Origin: Tricholomella constricta
Taxonomy: Eukaryota > Basidiomycota > Agaricomycetes > Agaricales > Lyophyllaceae
Length of the DNA: 64,000 bases
Assembly (NCBI GenBank): GCA_013368375.1
Contig: JAACJP010000070.1
Span: 32,278-96,277, forward strand
Direction: 5' to 3'
In this document: in pieces, positions 29,873 through 41,934 of the stretch
Numbering within the stretch: the stretch's first letter is position 1
How the letters are laid out: each line of letters begins with the position of its first letter
Program-made: the position numbers and the translations under genes
The notes under the pieces: generated by a model
What the model was told of the DNA's origin: nothing
Database searches by the model: none
Seen by the model: only the letters and a program-made list of their open reading frames with translations

Positions 29873-30412
29873 TTATCCCCGTCCTCGTCCTCGCCATCTT
29901 CCATCCTCTTGCAGCCGCGGCTGGTGATACGAGGATGTTTCGACCCTCGGGTGGGCGTGGGTCTGGTGGTACACCTGCGGATAGGCATGAGCATGGGCCT
30001 GTGGGTGTGCACTTGTCCCAGCATGCGGATACTGAGACGGCACGTACGGCTGGTGTCCATGCCTATGTGGGGTATGCAGGTACTGTCCAGGCTGGATCGG
30101 GGACAGGAGGTACGCTTACCCTGGCGGCGGTGTGGAGTAGGGGTGATAAGGATACGGGAGGTACGGTGCAGCCGCCAGACGTGAGGCCGAAGATGACGGG
30201 GCGGAGGACGCTGGGGGCATGCTATATGCGTAGGGCGGAATGTGGTAGGGGTAGGGATACTGGCCATACTGCCCTGCTGGTGCATGGCCGTAGGTATAAG
30301 CTTGGCCGTGGACTGTAGGTACGGATTTCATATACAGGTATGTACACCCGCCTACATCAAATTTTGGATCCGACAGCGCACGGCGCATCCAACGATAGGT
30401 GTAGTGCGCCAA
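29873..30412 (-). pseudogene. Tyr/His/Pro-rich low-complexity protein with an in-frame stop
   Basis: Reads from MAHYTYRWMRRAL through a Tyr/Pro-rich stretch (YPYPYHIPPYAYSMPP, YLPYPYHPYSTPPPG) to a TAA at about 30,116. It continues in the same frame as a His/Tyr/Gln-rich tail (HGHQPYVPSQYPHAG, AYPQVYHQTHAHP) to a TAA at 29,873-29,875. The interrupting TAA overlaps a GTAAGC donor-like sequence, but no acceptor restores the frame, so a nonsense change is more likely than an intron. The function is unknown. Confidence 0.45.
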
Positions 30413-30670
30413 CTCTTTTCCTTATATAGACAATTTCCATGCCATACTGATGCAACCTCAAAGCAAAAAGACCATCGAACATCGGCGCAGAGGGCCTTTT
30501 GTAGATTTCAGCTAATCCTTAGCCTAGAGATATAACTGTACTTACTCATGATGATAGGCATCTGATCATGATGAAGCTGCTACTGCAGGTTACAAGGTAC
30601 AACTCGGCTAAGTAGAAAGACTAGAACCAGACGAGTTATATTCCTTTCTCAATTCATCTCTGATGCGAGA

Positions 30671-31674
30671 TCATCTAGCATGCTGAGAGCTCCGCATTGA
30701 TCTTCTTTGCATGGTGTCTGGCGTGACCCATGCCGGAGTACCGAGCTTGCCAACCAACAAAGAGTTCCAGTTTGATTGTTGCCCCTCCTTAGCCAAATTG
30801 AACTGATCACTGTATTCGATGGGCTTCCATGCTCCCTCCACCGTCGGCTGATCCCAGACCCAGAGTTGAGGAAGACCTGGCTGCCTGTCAACTGCATTCA
30901 CAAAGATAGTGCCATGGTGTATCGCGAAATTCCGAATGACGGTGGGTGGTTCTTTTATGGGCCTTTCACTTGACGTCTTGTACCAATATGTATAAGAATT
31001 AGTACCGTATTGCTTGCGCCTTTTCTGATTGTCAGGACTATAGACGGACGGAAGAGGTGAGGGTGTAGGCTTATGTCATAGTAGTCAGTTCTCGAGGCGT
31101 GGATGGTGTTCGCTGAACTCACTTTATTGTACGGCGAGTAACGGGCCTTTTTCTCGTCTGTAGATTGGGAGCGTCGTGAACCAGAGTCGGAGGTCTCCCC
31201 GACCTTCGACTGGTCATGTCTACTAGATGTTGACGGTGAGGTGGGATTTGTCGAACGTCTGTGTATATTGATCATGCTGTGCGGTAGACTCATCATGATT
31301 TGTGACATACGTGAGTCTTCGAGGGGAAGATTCGGCCATGGTGTTGTCGAGGATTCCGAGTCATTCAGCTGCGTAGGCAATAATGTCAGAGCCGCTTGAG
31401 AAGGGACAAGTTGCTCACAGCAGTTTCGCTACCAGGGCCGGTGAGTTTTTCAGCACTCAGAGTGCTGTGGCAGCCTGAACACAGGATTAATGAGCCACTG
31501 GGCATTCTGCATGAGAACGTACATGTCGGATTGAGGAGGTTGAGATTGATGATCAGTTGGGTTGGAACCAGTCCCAGGGATGTAGATCGTGGCTAAGCTG
31601 TCGCCTGAACCGGCCAGCGGTACGATGACTTTGAACCACCGGCGATCGGTGACAAACGGCTGAAGGTGGGCCAT
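30671..31674 (-). CDS. Unknown fungal protein with Ser/Thr-rich linker
   Basis: Minus-strand pieces that join plausibly: 31674 onward (MAHLQPFVTDRRWFKVIVPL, then an acidic/Gln-rich stretch), about 31,380-31,125 (Ser/Thr-rich, SSTTPWPNLPLEDSRMSQIM), and about 31,050-30,671. The last piece reads VYSPDNQKRRKQYGTNSYTY, WYKTSSERPIKEPPTVIRNF and VNAVDRQPGLPQLWVWDQPT. The final exon is long, open and well coded, with a Trp-rich pattern. I do not recognise the family and no catalytic motif stands out. Exact intron borders were not all confirmed. It lies between decayed segments, so it may be a lineage-specific gene or a remnant of one. Confidence 0.5.
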
Positions 31675-31866
31675 GGGTGGATTATATGGAACAAGTCAGA
31701 CTTTAAATAAGGTAGTAAGGGCTCAAAGGGGTAACTTACTTGGGTTTCTTCGGGTATTGAGCGCAGAGATCACAAAGGTATTGCCTTTCGCCTTTGTTGC
31801 TGCCAGGGTTCAGCCGACTCAATATTAAGCGTTACGCACCATACAGAAATAAGGTTAAATTTGAGG

Positions 31867-32235
31867 ATCAATGTATCGGATACGATATATAATTATAAAA
31901 TGTACTACAGTCATCTGAAGGCAAGCCAATTGGCAACTTTTCACTTTGCCTCAGGTCGCCATGCCGCGTCAACGAACGACACCACATCGACAACCTGGGT
32001 GCAGCGGAACGTGAGCTGTTCGGGGACCGGGACCCACATGAAGCGAACCTGTGAAAAGTGGATGCAAACTATTGGTGCGTCCTTGCGCACAAGCACGATC
32101 GAGCAAGAAATCCCATCTATCCTTCTGAGACTCAGGCGTTTCCAAGGAAAAGATGATGCGAACGCGTCCAGTCCCCTGCGACAGGTTTGTGAGGCCAGTC
32201 AATTCAAGAAAAAGTATCATAGATATGAAATGCAC
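31867..32235 (-). pseudogene. Remnant of an unknown gene, paralogous to the insertion site of Gypsy-2
   Basis: Open minus frame reading GRVRIIFSLETPESQKDRWD and later HPLFTGSLHVGPGPRTAHVP. The DNA from about 32,040 to 32,190 resembles the left flank of Gypsy-2 (42,540-42,675) and then the right flank from 63,488. It therefore preserves the uninterrupted site (gaacgcgtccagtcccctgcgaca). The protein is not recognised. Confidence 0.45.
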
Positions 32236-32536
32236 GAACCTTCTTCAACGTCACTCGCTGGCATCGTCGAGGCTCAAAAACAAGTTCCTTGTGCCTCAAA
32301 AATGAGGAGTTAAATTCACTTGATGGCTTACAGGTTCATCTTCGTACCTCCGTTCGAGACCGCTTGTTTGTGGCCACGACGCAGGTGTCAGGCATGCAGG
32401 TAGCTGACAAGTGTCTTTCGGCTACCTAACGTTGGAAGTTTCATGTCATTGTTATTGTCCATGATTTTATTATTATATGTAAACTAGCGCTATGACAAAC
32501 CCGCCTAGCAGCGGCAAGAGGTAGGACGACGGTGGT

Positions 32537-32725
32537 GAACGGGGAACAAGTTGGGGAAAAGTTGTTTAGATTTGTGGTGCCAGATTATAACGGGCGGGTA
32601 AGTTCATGGCAGGCGTAAATCCAATTTAGGGCAAGCTTAAATAAAGCCTGCCCTAAACTTACGTGCCCGTTATAAGGTGATCACCACAAGTCTAAACAAC
32701 TTTTCCCGACTTGATCCCGTCCCGT
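32537..32725. repeat. Foldback MITE-like element with long inverted repeats
   Basis: The left arm (cggggaacaagttggggaaa onward) and the reverse complement of the right arm (ending at about 32,725) match over roughly 80 bp with small gaps. Shared blocks include gttgtttaga, tataacgggc, gtaagtt and ggcaggc. There is no coding potential. A second, diverged copy starts at about 63,880 and runs off the window. Confidence 0.75.
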
Positions 32726-32967
32726 ATGAAGAAGACTGTAGATTAGAATTATCGTAGTCATTGAACTGAATAATCTTCTCCGGATTACACTTCAAAGCAA
32801 TCCATGGCGAAATATATCACATGTCCAGTATATGGTTCAAACTACCAAAGGCTGAACAAAAGAACAAAGGTTTGTCCTTTGGCTGGCTAGATAAAGACTC
32901 ACCGTAATGGGTATATATATAACGTTCCCGTCCTGACCAAACCGAATCCCACAACGTATTCGAATCC

Positions 32968-34507
32968 ATGAAATCTGGAATTTGGTACGTCGTTTGCATA
33001 TCCTGCCTATCCTGTTCTTCATGAGTCCACAGGAGTCTGATTATTGCGGGCAACAAGCAACAAGCAGTAACACTTGCTCAACCAGTCACTGTCATCAATG
33101 CCGCTCTAGGTGTGGATCTGGGAAACCCCTTCGATAGGTCCACTTTGTTACTTTCGGTGGATGAAGAGGCGGTTGTGATATGTTCCTTGGTACCGCGGGT
33201 GGTACGTAACTTTCCAGATTGATATATATGACCTTGATAATCTTCGCTCAAGGTGGAGCAGTATGCGATGTCAATCACGCTCAGGAAAGGCGTTGAATAT
33301 GTTTTCCGAGTCAACGGTCCAAAGTATGTGCAATGTTCTTTTTGATGTCATCCCTCGTTTACTTTGCGGCAAGCGAAATCAATCTAGTCGGAAAATTGGA
33401 AGGTGAGTTTTGATCGCCTGTGTCTTACGGCATCCTCTCACCACAGTCTCAAAGTGAACGAGACAGTGACATCCTTTCCTTTAATTTCGGTTCCACCTCT
33501 GCCCAATGCAACGACACACAGAGGTCCCAGTGGATCAGCTAAAAGAAAGAAACCAGACAACGAAGAGAAACCACCTACTAAGTAAGCTCTTCCAGTCTAT
33601 TCTCGAGTGGCTCATTCAACAGCTCTTTTCGCGTGTTTCATCTCATCACAGTTTTCTCAACCTAAGTCAACCCAAACGAACATTTTCAACGTCAACTCCT
33701 CCATCGAACGCAGACGGGGAAGACCCTCAGCTTAAGTAAGCAATGCCGACTTTTCTCTGAGCTTCCGAAATGAATGAGTCCTTTCTCCAAGCTCTGTCCC
33801 CAAGCGGCGACCAAATGCAAGATCAAAAGGTCTGTGCTGACTATTCTCAAGCGCGCGGCGATAGACCTACTCGGCATAACTCTAGCTCAACCCGCAACGC
33901 CCTACGAAGCTACCTCTCCAATGAGCAACAAGAACCCTTTCCGCGTGAAGCAGGAAGAGATCCCACAGGTCTTGCCTGTGGCTACTGAGGGTAGGTCTCC
34001 TTCCAAAGTGTGCCGTACATACCCCTGATCATTATGATCATAGACTTACCTTTCACCAGCCCTGCGCCATCTGGATCGGCCGCCGGTATTGAAGTGCAAG
34101 ATGCCACCGTTGGGAAGGGTCGACGCGTCCAGTTAGGAGACGCGATCGCCTTTTTTTATGAAGTTTCTGTAGATGGTGTTGAACTGTACCAACACCGCAA
34201 AGGTCGAGCATTTGAGTATGTGGTCGGCTCTGGAACTCTCGTCGATGGTGAGTGATAAGGCAAGTTGAGATGACTTTGACCCTCAGTGTAGCCTCCTCCA
34301 GGTTTTGACGATGGCATCATTGGAATGATGCTTGAAGGTCACCGTATCATCAACCTTCCGAACAGATCCATCATGTCACGTTCGAACATCGAACACAAGG
34401 GTCTCGTAAAGATTAGTGAGTTGGAATTTACTCATGCTCTTCATCCCCCAGTTGACACCACATCGGCAGGATGTTTCCTTGCGCAGGTCGTTGCTGCCAA
34501 GCGATGA
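32968..34507 (+). CDS. Nuclear FKBP-type prolyl isomerase (Fpr3/Fpr4-like), degenerate active site
   Basis: Multi-exon: 32968-32984, 33033-33201, 33253 to about 33,338, 33374-33402, then from about 33,453. The N-terminus (MKSGIWSLIIAGNKQQAVTL, VTVINAALGVDL, then VICSLVPR and EYVFRVNGPNEINLVGKLE) matches the nucleoplasmin-like domain of nuclear FKBPs, which are histone chaperones and prolyl isomerases. A short basic linker (SAKRKKPDNEEKPPTK) follows. The C-terminal FKBP domain starts GIEVQDATVGKGRRVQLGD and shows YEVSVDG, AFEYVVGSGTLVDG and FDDGIIGMMLEGHR. Several residues that line the FKBP pocket are altered: the usual FDS is LYQ, the Trp of the GWDEG turn is Phe, and the AYG tyrosine is gone. 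The usual long acidic stretches are missing. It is likely a diverged paralogue with weak or no isomerase activity, or a decaying copy. Confidence 0.7.
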
Positions 34508-35680
34508 ACTCGAGCCTCCGGATGTTGAGGCCGAGCCAGGTTCTCCCCTCACTGAGTCTGCCGACAATGAACAAGCCTTTATTTAGTGCATTCTAGTTTT
34601 ATATGTGATGCCTCTAATCCTTTTAACAGTCCTGTTGCTACTTTAATCTATCCTGTTCTGTGGTTTATGTGCATAACGAATGATGTGTTTAAGCACATAT
34701 GAGATGAGTCGGGGATTGGTCAGTGATGTGATTTGATTTGAATTACTTACCACCGCCCATTTCGTCTCGCTGCCATGTGAATTGATCACGAGCCCGACCC
34801 CCCAATAAGGCAATGGGCGGCCTCGATCCGATTTTAGGATTTTGGGATGTATTTGGTTGACTACTTTATGTAAGTAACTCAGGTTTAAGAAACCTCGTCA
34901 ACTCGTCGGGAAGGGAAAGAAGAAGGATAAAGGGGTGTTAAGTATCAGAGGTGATAATAGAAAATTTGTGAGATTTTATGAGTAAAGGAATATAGGAGAG
35001 ATGACGAGGCAAGGTGATCAAGGGTTTCCGGGAACGATTGTTGGGAGAATTCGGGAGGGAGGTTGAGGTCGCACGTTTGGCAATACCCCAGATTCGGCCA
35101 GCGAAGGTCGCGGTACACTACATGTGATTTGATTGATCACGAGGGGCGCCCGAATCAGGCAATGTGTCGATGCCTTTCCTAATATGGACCGCCTCGCGTG
35201 TCGCAGTTTCGGTGCAAAGTGGCCTCTAGCTATAGCTAGTCCCTGAGCATATATCTGAAAATAAAATATGACAAATGCTCAGGCTATCTATTGCAGACTA
35301 TTGCTTCCATGTGCATAGATACATCAGAGAAAATTTGTATGGACGACGTAAACCAAGACCGCAAAAAATAGTAGAATGCTGGAAGAAGCCCAGTAAAGTC
35401 GATGGTCGTGTTTTCCATCATCCTCTACTCATTGATGCATTAGGAATTGTGTGATTCACGACAAGGACTGTCACAACCCACCTTCATCCTTATCAGCCTT
35501 CCAGATTACAAGCTTGCTCCCGCTGCATGCTCCAACCATGCAGTACATGTTGTCAACATACACTGTCTATCATTAACAGAGTCAAAGCATTCAACCACAT
35601 ATTCATGATTTGATACTCACAGTGATGGGTGACATCACAACTTCCTCAGATCCTGTGAGACTTTATCAGACCAATAAATG
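34508..35680. other. Intergenic region with a dispersed repeat fragment
   Basis: No gene seen. A segment around ttgatcacgag ... caggcaatg occurs at about 34,776-34,835 and again, diverged, at about 35,130-35,200. A related piece (aatcaggcagtgtgccgacg) is at about 37,552. Confidence 0.5.
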
Positions 35681-36753
35681 TTACTGGTCAAACACGGAAA
35701 GCTTACCTTGAAAGCCAAATGTATATATTTTTGAAGCATCTTCATCAATGTGCCAAATGGCTGCATTACCAACGCCTCCACACAAAATCATGCTCCCAGT
35801 GGACATGAAGTTCTGGATAAAGATAGCAGAGGATAGCCGAGTCCTTGGTGCAATCCTTGCTATCAGCAGCTTTGAACGGGTGTCCAAAAGGTCAATGCCA
35901 CCGGAGTCATTCTTGACAAGGAATCTATCTGCTGCAGGAGATAGTTGTTCATTGTAAGATAGTCAAGTCCAGGTGCGAATGCAAAGATGGCCACTGACAT
36001 TGGCTGTTGTGATACTAGGCCGATTGGTTGATTGCTCTTGATATCCACAAGCACTGGATTTACATCAGCATCATATAGTGAGTTTTGATGAGGGAAAGCA
36101 CACACAAAGAGCCATGGTTTCTGTATGCTACAATAGGTGTGTTCTGCCGAAGGTCGCCATCACTTGCAGCGGGCCAGATGATTGTACACACGCGCACCGG
36201 AACATTAAATCCCGGAGGAGGTTCTAATGTTCTATCGAGGCACCATTCGCCTAAAACACCCATCTCAGTACTAGCACTGTTTGTGAAGTGTATTCTTACT
36301 ATGTTGATCCTTCCGCCTCCAGATCTGGACAATGTCGTCACTTTCGGCGTCATCTCTTCCTCCGAGCGCCAGCAGACAGTCAGAGTGATGGGCGGCAATT
36401 GCAACCAATGCACATTTGAAAGCCGTAAACCCATCTGCAACCAACACCTGCATGCGAATAAGGGGCGTTCAAATGATGAGAAAGCTGAAAGTTCTCACCT
36501 TGCCACTAATGGTCAATTTCAGGAAGAGTCCTCCTTGATACCCACAATACATCGCATTCTCCACCTTTGAGCTTTGCAGACAAAGAATGTTGCCTTCAGC
36601 TGTCAGCTTGCTTACTGCAACACCTGTTTCTGTCTCCAGTACGGTGACAGTACTTTCAGACCCAATGGCCAGAAAGTTGCCTTGATAGATGAACTGTAGG
36701 ATCGTCGGGATGCTTTCTGTGTCAATAGCATGTTTGATCTTGTAGTTAAGCAT
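35680..36753 (-). pseudogene. WD40-like protein relic with two frameshifts
   Basis: Minus-strand exons read TILQFIYQGNFLAIGSESTV, then KVENAMYCGYQGGLFLKLTI, then ADGFTAFKCALVAIAAHHSD with LLALGGRDDAESDDIVQIW, then EWCLDRTLEPPPGFNVPVRV. The last part reads IDLLDTRSKLLIARIAP and GGVGNAAIWHIDED. The repeating G-x-x-D/W patterns suggest a beta-propeller of the WD40 kind. The frame breaks at a TG-dinucleotide run near 36,105 and again near 35,960, with good coding on both sides of each. This argues for a decayed gene rather than missed introns. The function is not assigned. Confidence 0.5.
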
Positions 36754-37644
36754 CGTAGGAAAATGGCTAGTACACGGGAGATGCAGTAGGAAAGTTTGAA
36801 TAGTGGCTCATCTTTGACATTATTATCAAACTTACGCCATGAGGCCAATGTCCCCATCCGGTCAAAGTTATGTAGATTGTTGTTTTTTTGCATCCATATT
36901 GTTATCAACCTGCGGGCTTCGCCTATGTTGGTCGTTACAAATCGGTACACTATAGATAGAGGAGCCCCCTGCCCCCTCGGTCCTGCACCTGCTGGGATCA
37001 CGATTGGTCGTGTCGACGGGCCAACTAAACGCCCCCCGCGGCCTGAGGTCTCGATGAGACCCCGCCTGCCCTGACTTGAGGTGTACCGCGCCTATTTTCA
37101 CAGTGGGTTTTCGACAGTGTGCCCGGCCCCCGAGGGGGTTATGCGCGGATAGGCAAACCGCGAGTGCGGTAGCTGCAGGAGAGAAGATGTAAGTATGGGC
37201 GACCAAGCGGTCCCCATTTTACACAATCCCTCCTTATCCTGCCCTTTACGCCTATCCGAGAGCGAGCGAGAGAAGTGGGGTTGGTTCATGGGGTGCGGCG
37301 CCGAAGTTCCGGCGTCTTGGGTGATCGTTGTCATTCTGTATCAAGGGGTCGCCGACAACTTGGAGGCAGTGAAGATGTTGTTGGGCGCCGTACGACGAGG
37401 CTGAATTGTCGTCGCGTGAAACCAGGTGAAACCTTCCTTTGGATATCACTGCGGCTGCCAAGAGGTGTCGGATCGGTCGATCATGGACATTGGATCTTGT
37501 TCTCGGTTTGGAGTCTTGTAAAGGTAAGTATGTACGGCGAGCGCGTGAGAAATCAGGCAGTGTGCCGACGCCTTTCCAAATATGGGTATTGGAAACGCTA
37601 CTATCGCCTCGTGCGGGCTTAGTCAATATCTAAGAAGCTAGTGT
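36754..37644. other. Intergenic region between WD40 relic and Plavaka transposase
   Basis: No convincing gene, although short exon-like coding (GTLASWRKFDNNVKDEPLFK on minus, about 36,790-36,850) may be an upstream exon of the WD40 relic. 36,960-37,160 is GC-rich. The 3' border of the Plavaka element should lie here, but no terminal repeat was identified. Confidence 0.4.
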
Positions 37645-40600
37645 CTATCTATTTAATGGGAGGCAGTGTACAACTTCGCCTAGACCGGAGATATTTAAGT
37701 CGCAACGAGCTGCATGACAAATGATGTCATCCACACAAAGCAGAACGGCCTCTTCGACAAAGCGTAAGTGAAAGAGTCGTCCCCCATTAGCAGCGAATCG
37801 ACGGAAAGGATCATGTTCAGCCTCTTCGCTGGAAAGCTCCTCGAACACATCGACCAACACAAATGTCCGTGTGACCGGCGGAACAGGTGTGACCGGCGGA
37901 ACAGACGTCCGCGTGCCCGGCGAACTATGGGAGAATACCTTGCGTATTTGCCCAATAGACCAGCCATCGCCTTCTACAGGACCCCCTGTTGGCGCAAAAA
38001 CGATGTGGCTGTCCGGCTCCGATGAGGTTTGCGATTGAAATACTTGTCCGAGCCTCTTCACCTTCGAGCGCACAAAGACCAGGCGTGATACTGGACCTTC
38101 ACTTGTATTATTTGCGTGTAGCCACCTTCGCAGCAGCGCATATTCATCATCAGCCAGACGGGATTGATCCTGCATCTTCCACGTCACTTGTTCCTCATGT
38201 TGTTCGAAGTTGTCATCGAATGCGAGGATGTCGCGAAGAAGTGTGCCACGAATTTCTGCCCCGAAAGCCTCCTGATATGCGGGTATCAACTCGTGAACCT
38301 CGGGAGGCAGGCTCTGAGGTTGAAATCGCGCCCGCAGCTTCTGGCCTCGAACAAACTGTGTCAACATTGTGTGTTCCAGTTCGCCTATGAGATCGACGGT
38401 CAGAGATTTGAGAAGTGTTATGCAATCTCCAACTCACCGAATTTCATGTTGGTCGGAATCTGTTGCAACAGATAGTTGTATCTTTCGAAAGGGAAGCAGC
38501 GCCAGCCGTGGCTGGGTCCGAAGCGCTCCAACATTTTACCGTAATGCAGTGACATGTGTTGATAAGAAGAGATTGTCGTTCCGGGAAAGATTTCGAGCAA
38601 GCTTTTGAGGTATAGCGATATGTGGTTCTGATAATGCTTGATCCGATCCGGAGTCATACACCTCATTGACGCCAGTTTGACTGCTGCCACAAGGTGCATG
38701 AAATTATTGAGCATCTCAGCCTCCCGGCTGCCTTTTTCGGCCTTGCCCCAAAGTCGAATGAGCGTGATGGGGAGATTGAGGGTACAGAAGGTGCGCCATT
38801 GATCTGCGCTGAACTTTCCATACTTTGGCTCACCGGGGTGACTGGGCGCCTTTGAGACCCAAGACGGTAGTTTGAGCCGATGCATATCTTTCCTGACCTC
38901 CTCGAGCATTTGCCGGCCAAGGACGCGCGTTTTTTTGGATTTGGAGTTGGGCCCCTTCAATGTGGCGACAGATTGAATTACCTTGCCATCGGCGTCAAGT
39001 ACACCCGCTTCTTTACGCTTGTCTTAAGTTAGCCATGGCCAGTCCAAAAAATGTGTAGCCGACGTACTTTGTTGTGTATCAGACGTTTTATCTCGGGCAC
39101 TTTGAATTGTGTTGCATCGTAAGACAAACCATCGTCAGTCTTGCACATCGTGTCGCAGATGAGAACCAAGATTTCTCGCTTCTGGGCCTCCATGGCAGAC
39201 TTTGACGAAGTACGCCAAACGTGGTGAATGAATTCCGCCGTCATCATCGCAGAATCCCATTTCTTCGATACCGCGCTAGGAAGCTCTGGCGCGATGGGCT
39301 CAACGATGGAGGGTATTTCTGAAGGTGCAATGCCTCCACGGTGCAATCTTCCTGTCTTGTCGACCCATCCATGAGTGATTCGCTGCATGGGATGAAGAAC
39401 TTATCACATGGACATCAGAGAATGAGAACTGAACATACATAATCAAAAAGCGCTCGGAGTAATTTCTTTTTGCGGGTGCTTAATGGCAGTCCGGCATTGA
39501 TACACAGCTGCCTTAGCACCGCTTTCCTAAGTTTGGAGATCTGGGTTTGTGTTCCGGTTTTCCAAAGGTCGTGAGCAAGCCTCAGCTCATCTTCCGATGG
39601 CTGCTTCGAGTCTCCGTCGAACGTGATACCGGGCCCGTCTTCAAATTGCACATTCATGCCCCAGACTTTTCTGCAGTGGCGCTGCAGCAGGGAAAGGTAT
39701 AACATATGCATGGAGTCTAGGGTCGTGAACTTGATCGGATCCCAGTAGGGGAGACGAAGCAATTCAGACCATCGAACACCCTGATTGTCATATATTGACT
39801 GACGCTCGACCTCCGTTTTGGCCTTTTCCCAATCCCGAGCGGCTTTCATATGATCGCTCATGTTACGTGGTGTCCAAGAATCGTGCTCGAGATTTGAGAT
39901 TTGGTCTATGGTCTGAGTGCAGACAGAACAAAAATGGGTGTGAGTGGCATAAGCGAAACCGGACATGGTACGAGCTGCCGGAAGATCGCAGACTAGGGGA
40001 ATCAACGCAAGTCGGACTAGCCGACCGTCCCGGTGAGAGGATGTTCGGGATAAAAAAACACCATCATGCCAGAATATAAGGAGGTCATCGACGAGAGGGC
40101 GAAGAATGTGGTTGATTTCTTCCTTCGATGGTTGTCCTGGTCCTGGAATTATTCCAACGAGAAACATGTTCTCCACGTCGTAGCGAATCGCAGGAGGAAG
40201 GTTAAGAACGACCATGTAGATCGCACCAACGCTGACTTGTTTCCCCGCCGTCCGATTCCCATATGGATTGAAACCGTCCATGTTCAAGCTGAGGATGAGC
40301 CGTCCCTCGTTGTCTGGCCTTTGCAAGAATGGGCGTCCGTCCTTGTCTTTGAAATCGCGCAAGGCGGGAGAATCCCATATATCCCAGGTTTCCGAAGTTG
40401 ATTTGTTTGATGGTGGAGGTTGATCAAGATGTTGCTCGAGATCGGAACGCCCGTACATCCAGCCTATCCAATGCTTGAGGTCGTGGTATAAGTACTTTCG
40501 TAACGGAACGCGGTCACTGTCGTGGTCTGTTTCTTGGTATTCTCTGTCTGTTCCGGGGCTTGAGGCCTTTTCTCGACGTGGTTTGAACAGGGGTCGGTTA

Positions 40601-41934
40601 CAAGGACGGCTTCGGGTGGGTGATTGATTGGTGCATCTCTCTGGGATGGTATTGTTAGAACCTAGCTCGTACAGAAAATAACACCTGGGACAGCAGACAT
40701 ATGCCTGAGTCTGAGGTTCGAGGTCCATCCGGCTTAATAAGGTTCGCGCATCCTTTGGGATGTCAGAGGGCCCAGCGCCACCGGCGAGGATGACCAACGG
40801 ATTTGATGACAGTTTCAACATCAGCCGTAGGGACGCCAGAAGATACTGGCACTTCGCCAGCGCCACGCCGCAGAGAACGTGCAAAACGGTGATGATCAGG
40901 TAGCAAACCAGAACAGCTGGGTTCATGCGTTTGAATGGCTCTCCGTCAACAGCTGTTGTGATATCATTAGTAATTGCATATCTGCCTCCTGGAATATGAT
41001 ACTTACAGGTGTTGATGACGTGTTTATGTTTGCCTCTTCTCTTTGCGGACTTGCGCTGCCGTTCCCACTGTGATCTGAGAATCCGATCAATTTCTTGGGT
41101 TTGCGATGTGAGGTCGTCCAGTATGAGCCTGAGACGCAGCCTGACGCGAGGCGACGTTGGGTTGCAGGCCTGTGCATCTGTGCAAAAACGGACGGACCCC
41201 TGCACCCACGCAATACGATCCAAAAACCATGCATTAGATGGCGCTGATGGATTCAATGCCGGGACCGCGGACGAGCTCAACAAGGCAGTGGACTGTGATG
41301 TGGGAGTTTCCAAGAAGACTAGGTCGGAAGTATCGGGTATGATCTCCTTCAATCTGCTCTGCAGCGAATCCAATTTGAGGACCAAGTTCGAAGTTGGCGA
41401 GTCGCTTCGCGATCGACTGACCGCAGGTGTACCAGGTGGGGATCCTCTTATAGAAGAAGATGGAGGTGAGGTTGATGGGGATTCGGAGGGGGCAAGTGGG
41501 AGGAGAACGGGAGATGGCACAGGTATTCCCTGGAGAGCGGGCGGTCCTTGGGGCAAGCCCTCCAGCAGGGTTCGAACATTCCCTCGCTGTCTGTCGTCAC
41601 TTTGATGCTTTTTGTATTCGCTCTGGCCGACATATAGTCCTCGAACGGCTCCGAGAGTCATGGGGTCAACGGAGGTTTGTTGGACGCATAGAGAACATGT
41701 ACATAGTTGGCTGGCTTTTGGGACTGTCAATATACGTTGATTGACAGGCCTTCCCTCTCGCAATTGTGGAGGCATCGGCCACTGCACTGCAACGACGGCT
41801 GTGAGAAACCTTTTATCAGAATGATCGATGACAATCGTATCGCACCTACTTCTGGCGTAATCACGTGGGAGTAAATCGAGGAGGAGGAGTATATTGTCCA
41901 CAATTGGAACAACCAGTTCACTGCGGGTCTCTTA
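37645..41934 (-). CDS. Plavaka/CACTA-like (Tnp2-type) transposase
   Basis: Exons on the minus strand: about 41,934-39439, 39382-39068, 39017-38438 and 38384-37645. Phases agree across all introns, so the coding part is intact. The N-terminal piece starts mid-frame (SELVVPIVDNILLLLDLLPR), so at least one upstream exon is not identified. A cysteine cluster (CTCSLC, then a Ser/Pro-rich linker) and CCPRCYFLYE follow. The transposase core then reads LSLNMDGFNPYGN, LVGIIPGPGQPSKEEINHIL, PLVDDLLIFWHDGV, LVCDLPAARTMSGFA, HFCSVC, LPYWDPIKFTTLDSMHMLYL. The C-terminal half (PSWVSKAPSHPGEPKYGKFS, then FGPSHGWRCFPFERYNYLLQ and KFGELEH) is characteristic of Agaricomycete Plavaka transposases. Terminal repeats of the element were not found. 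Confidence 0.85.

Noticed and set aside
28509..30412. Intact host gene cluster
   Set aside because: Each recognisable piece has stops, missing domains or duplicated breakpoints.
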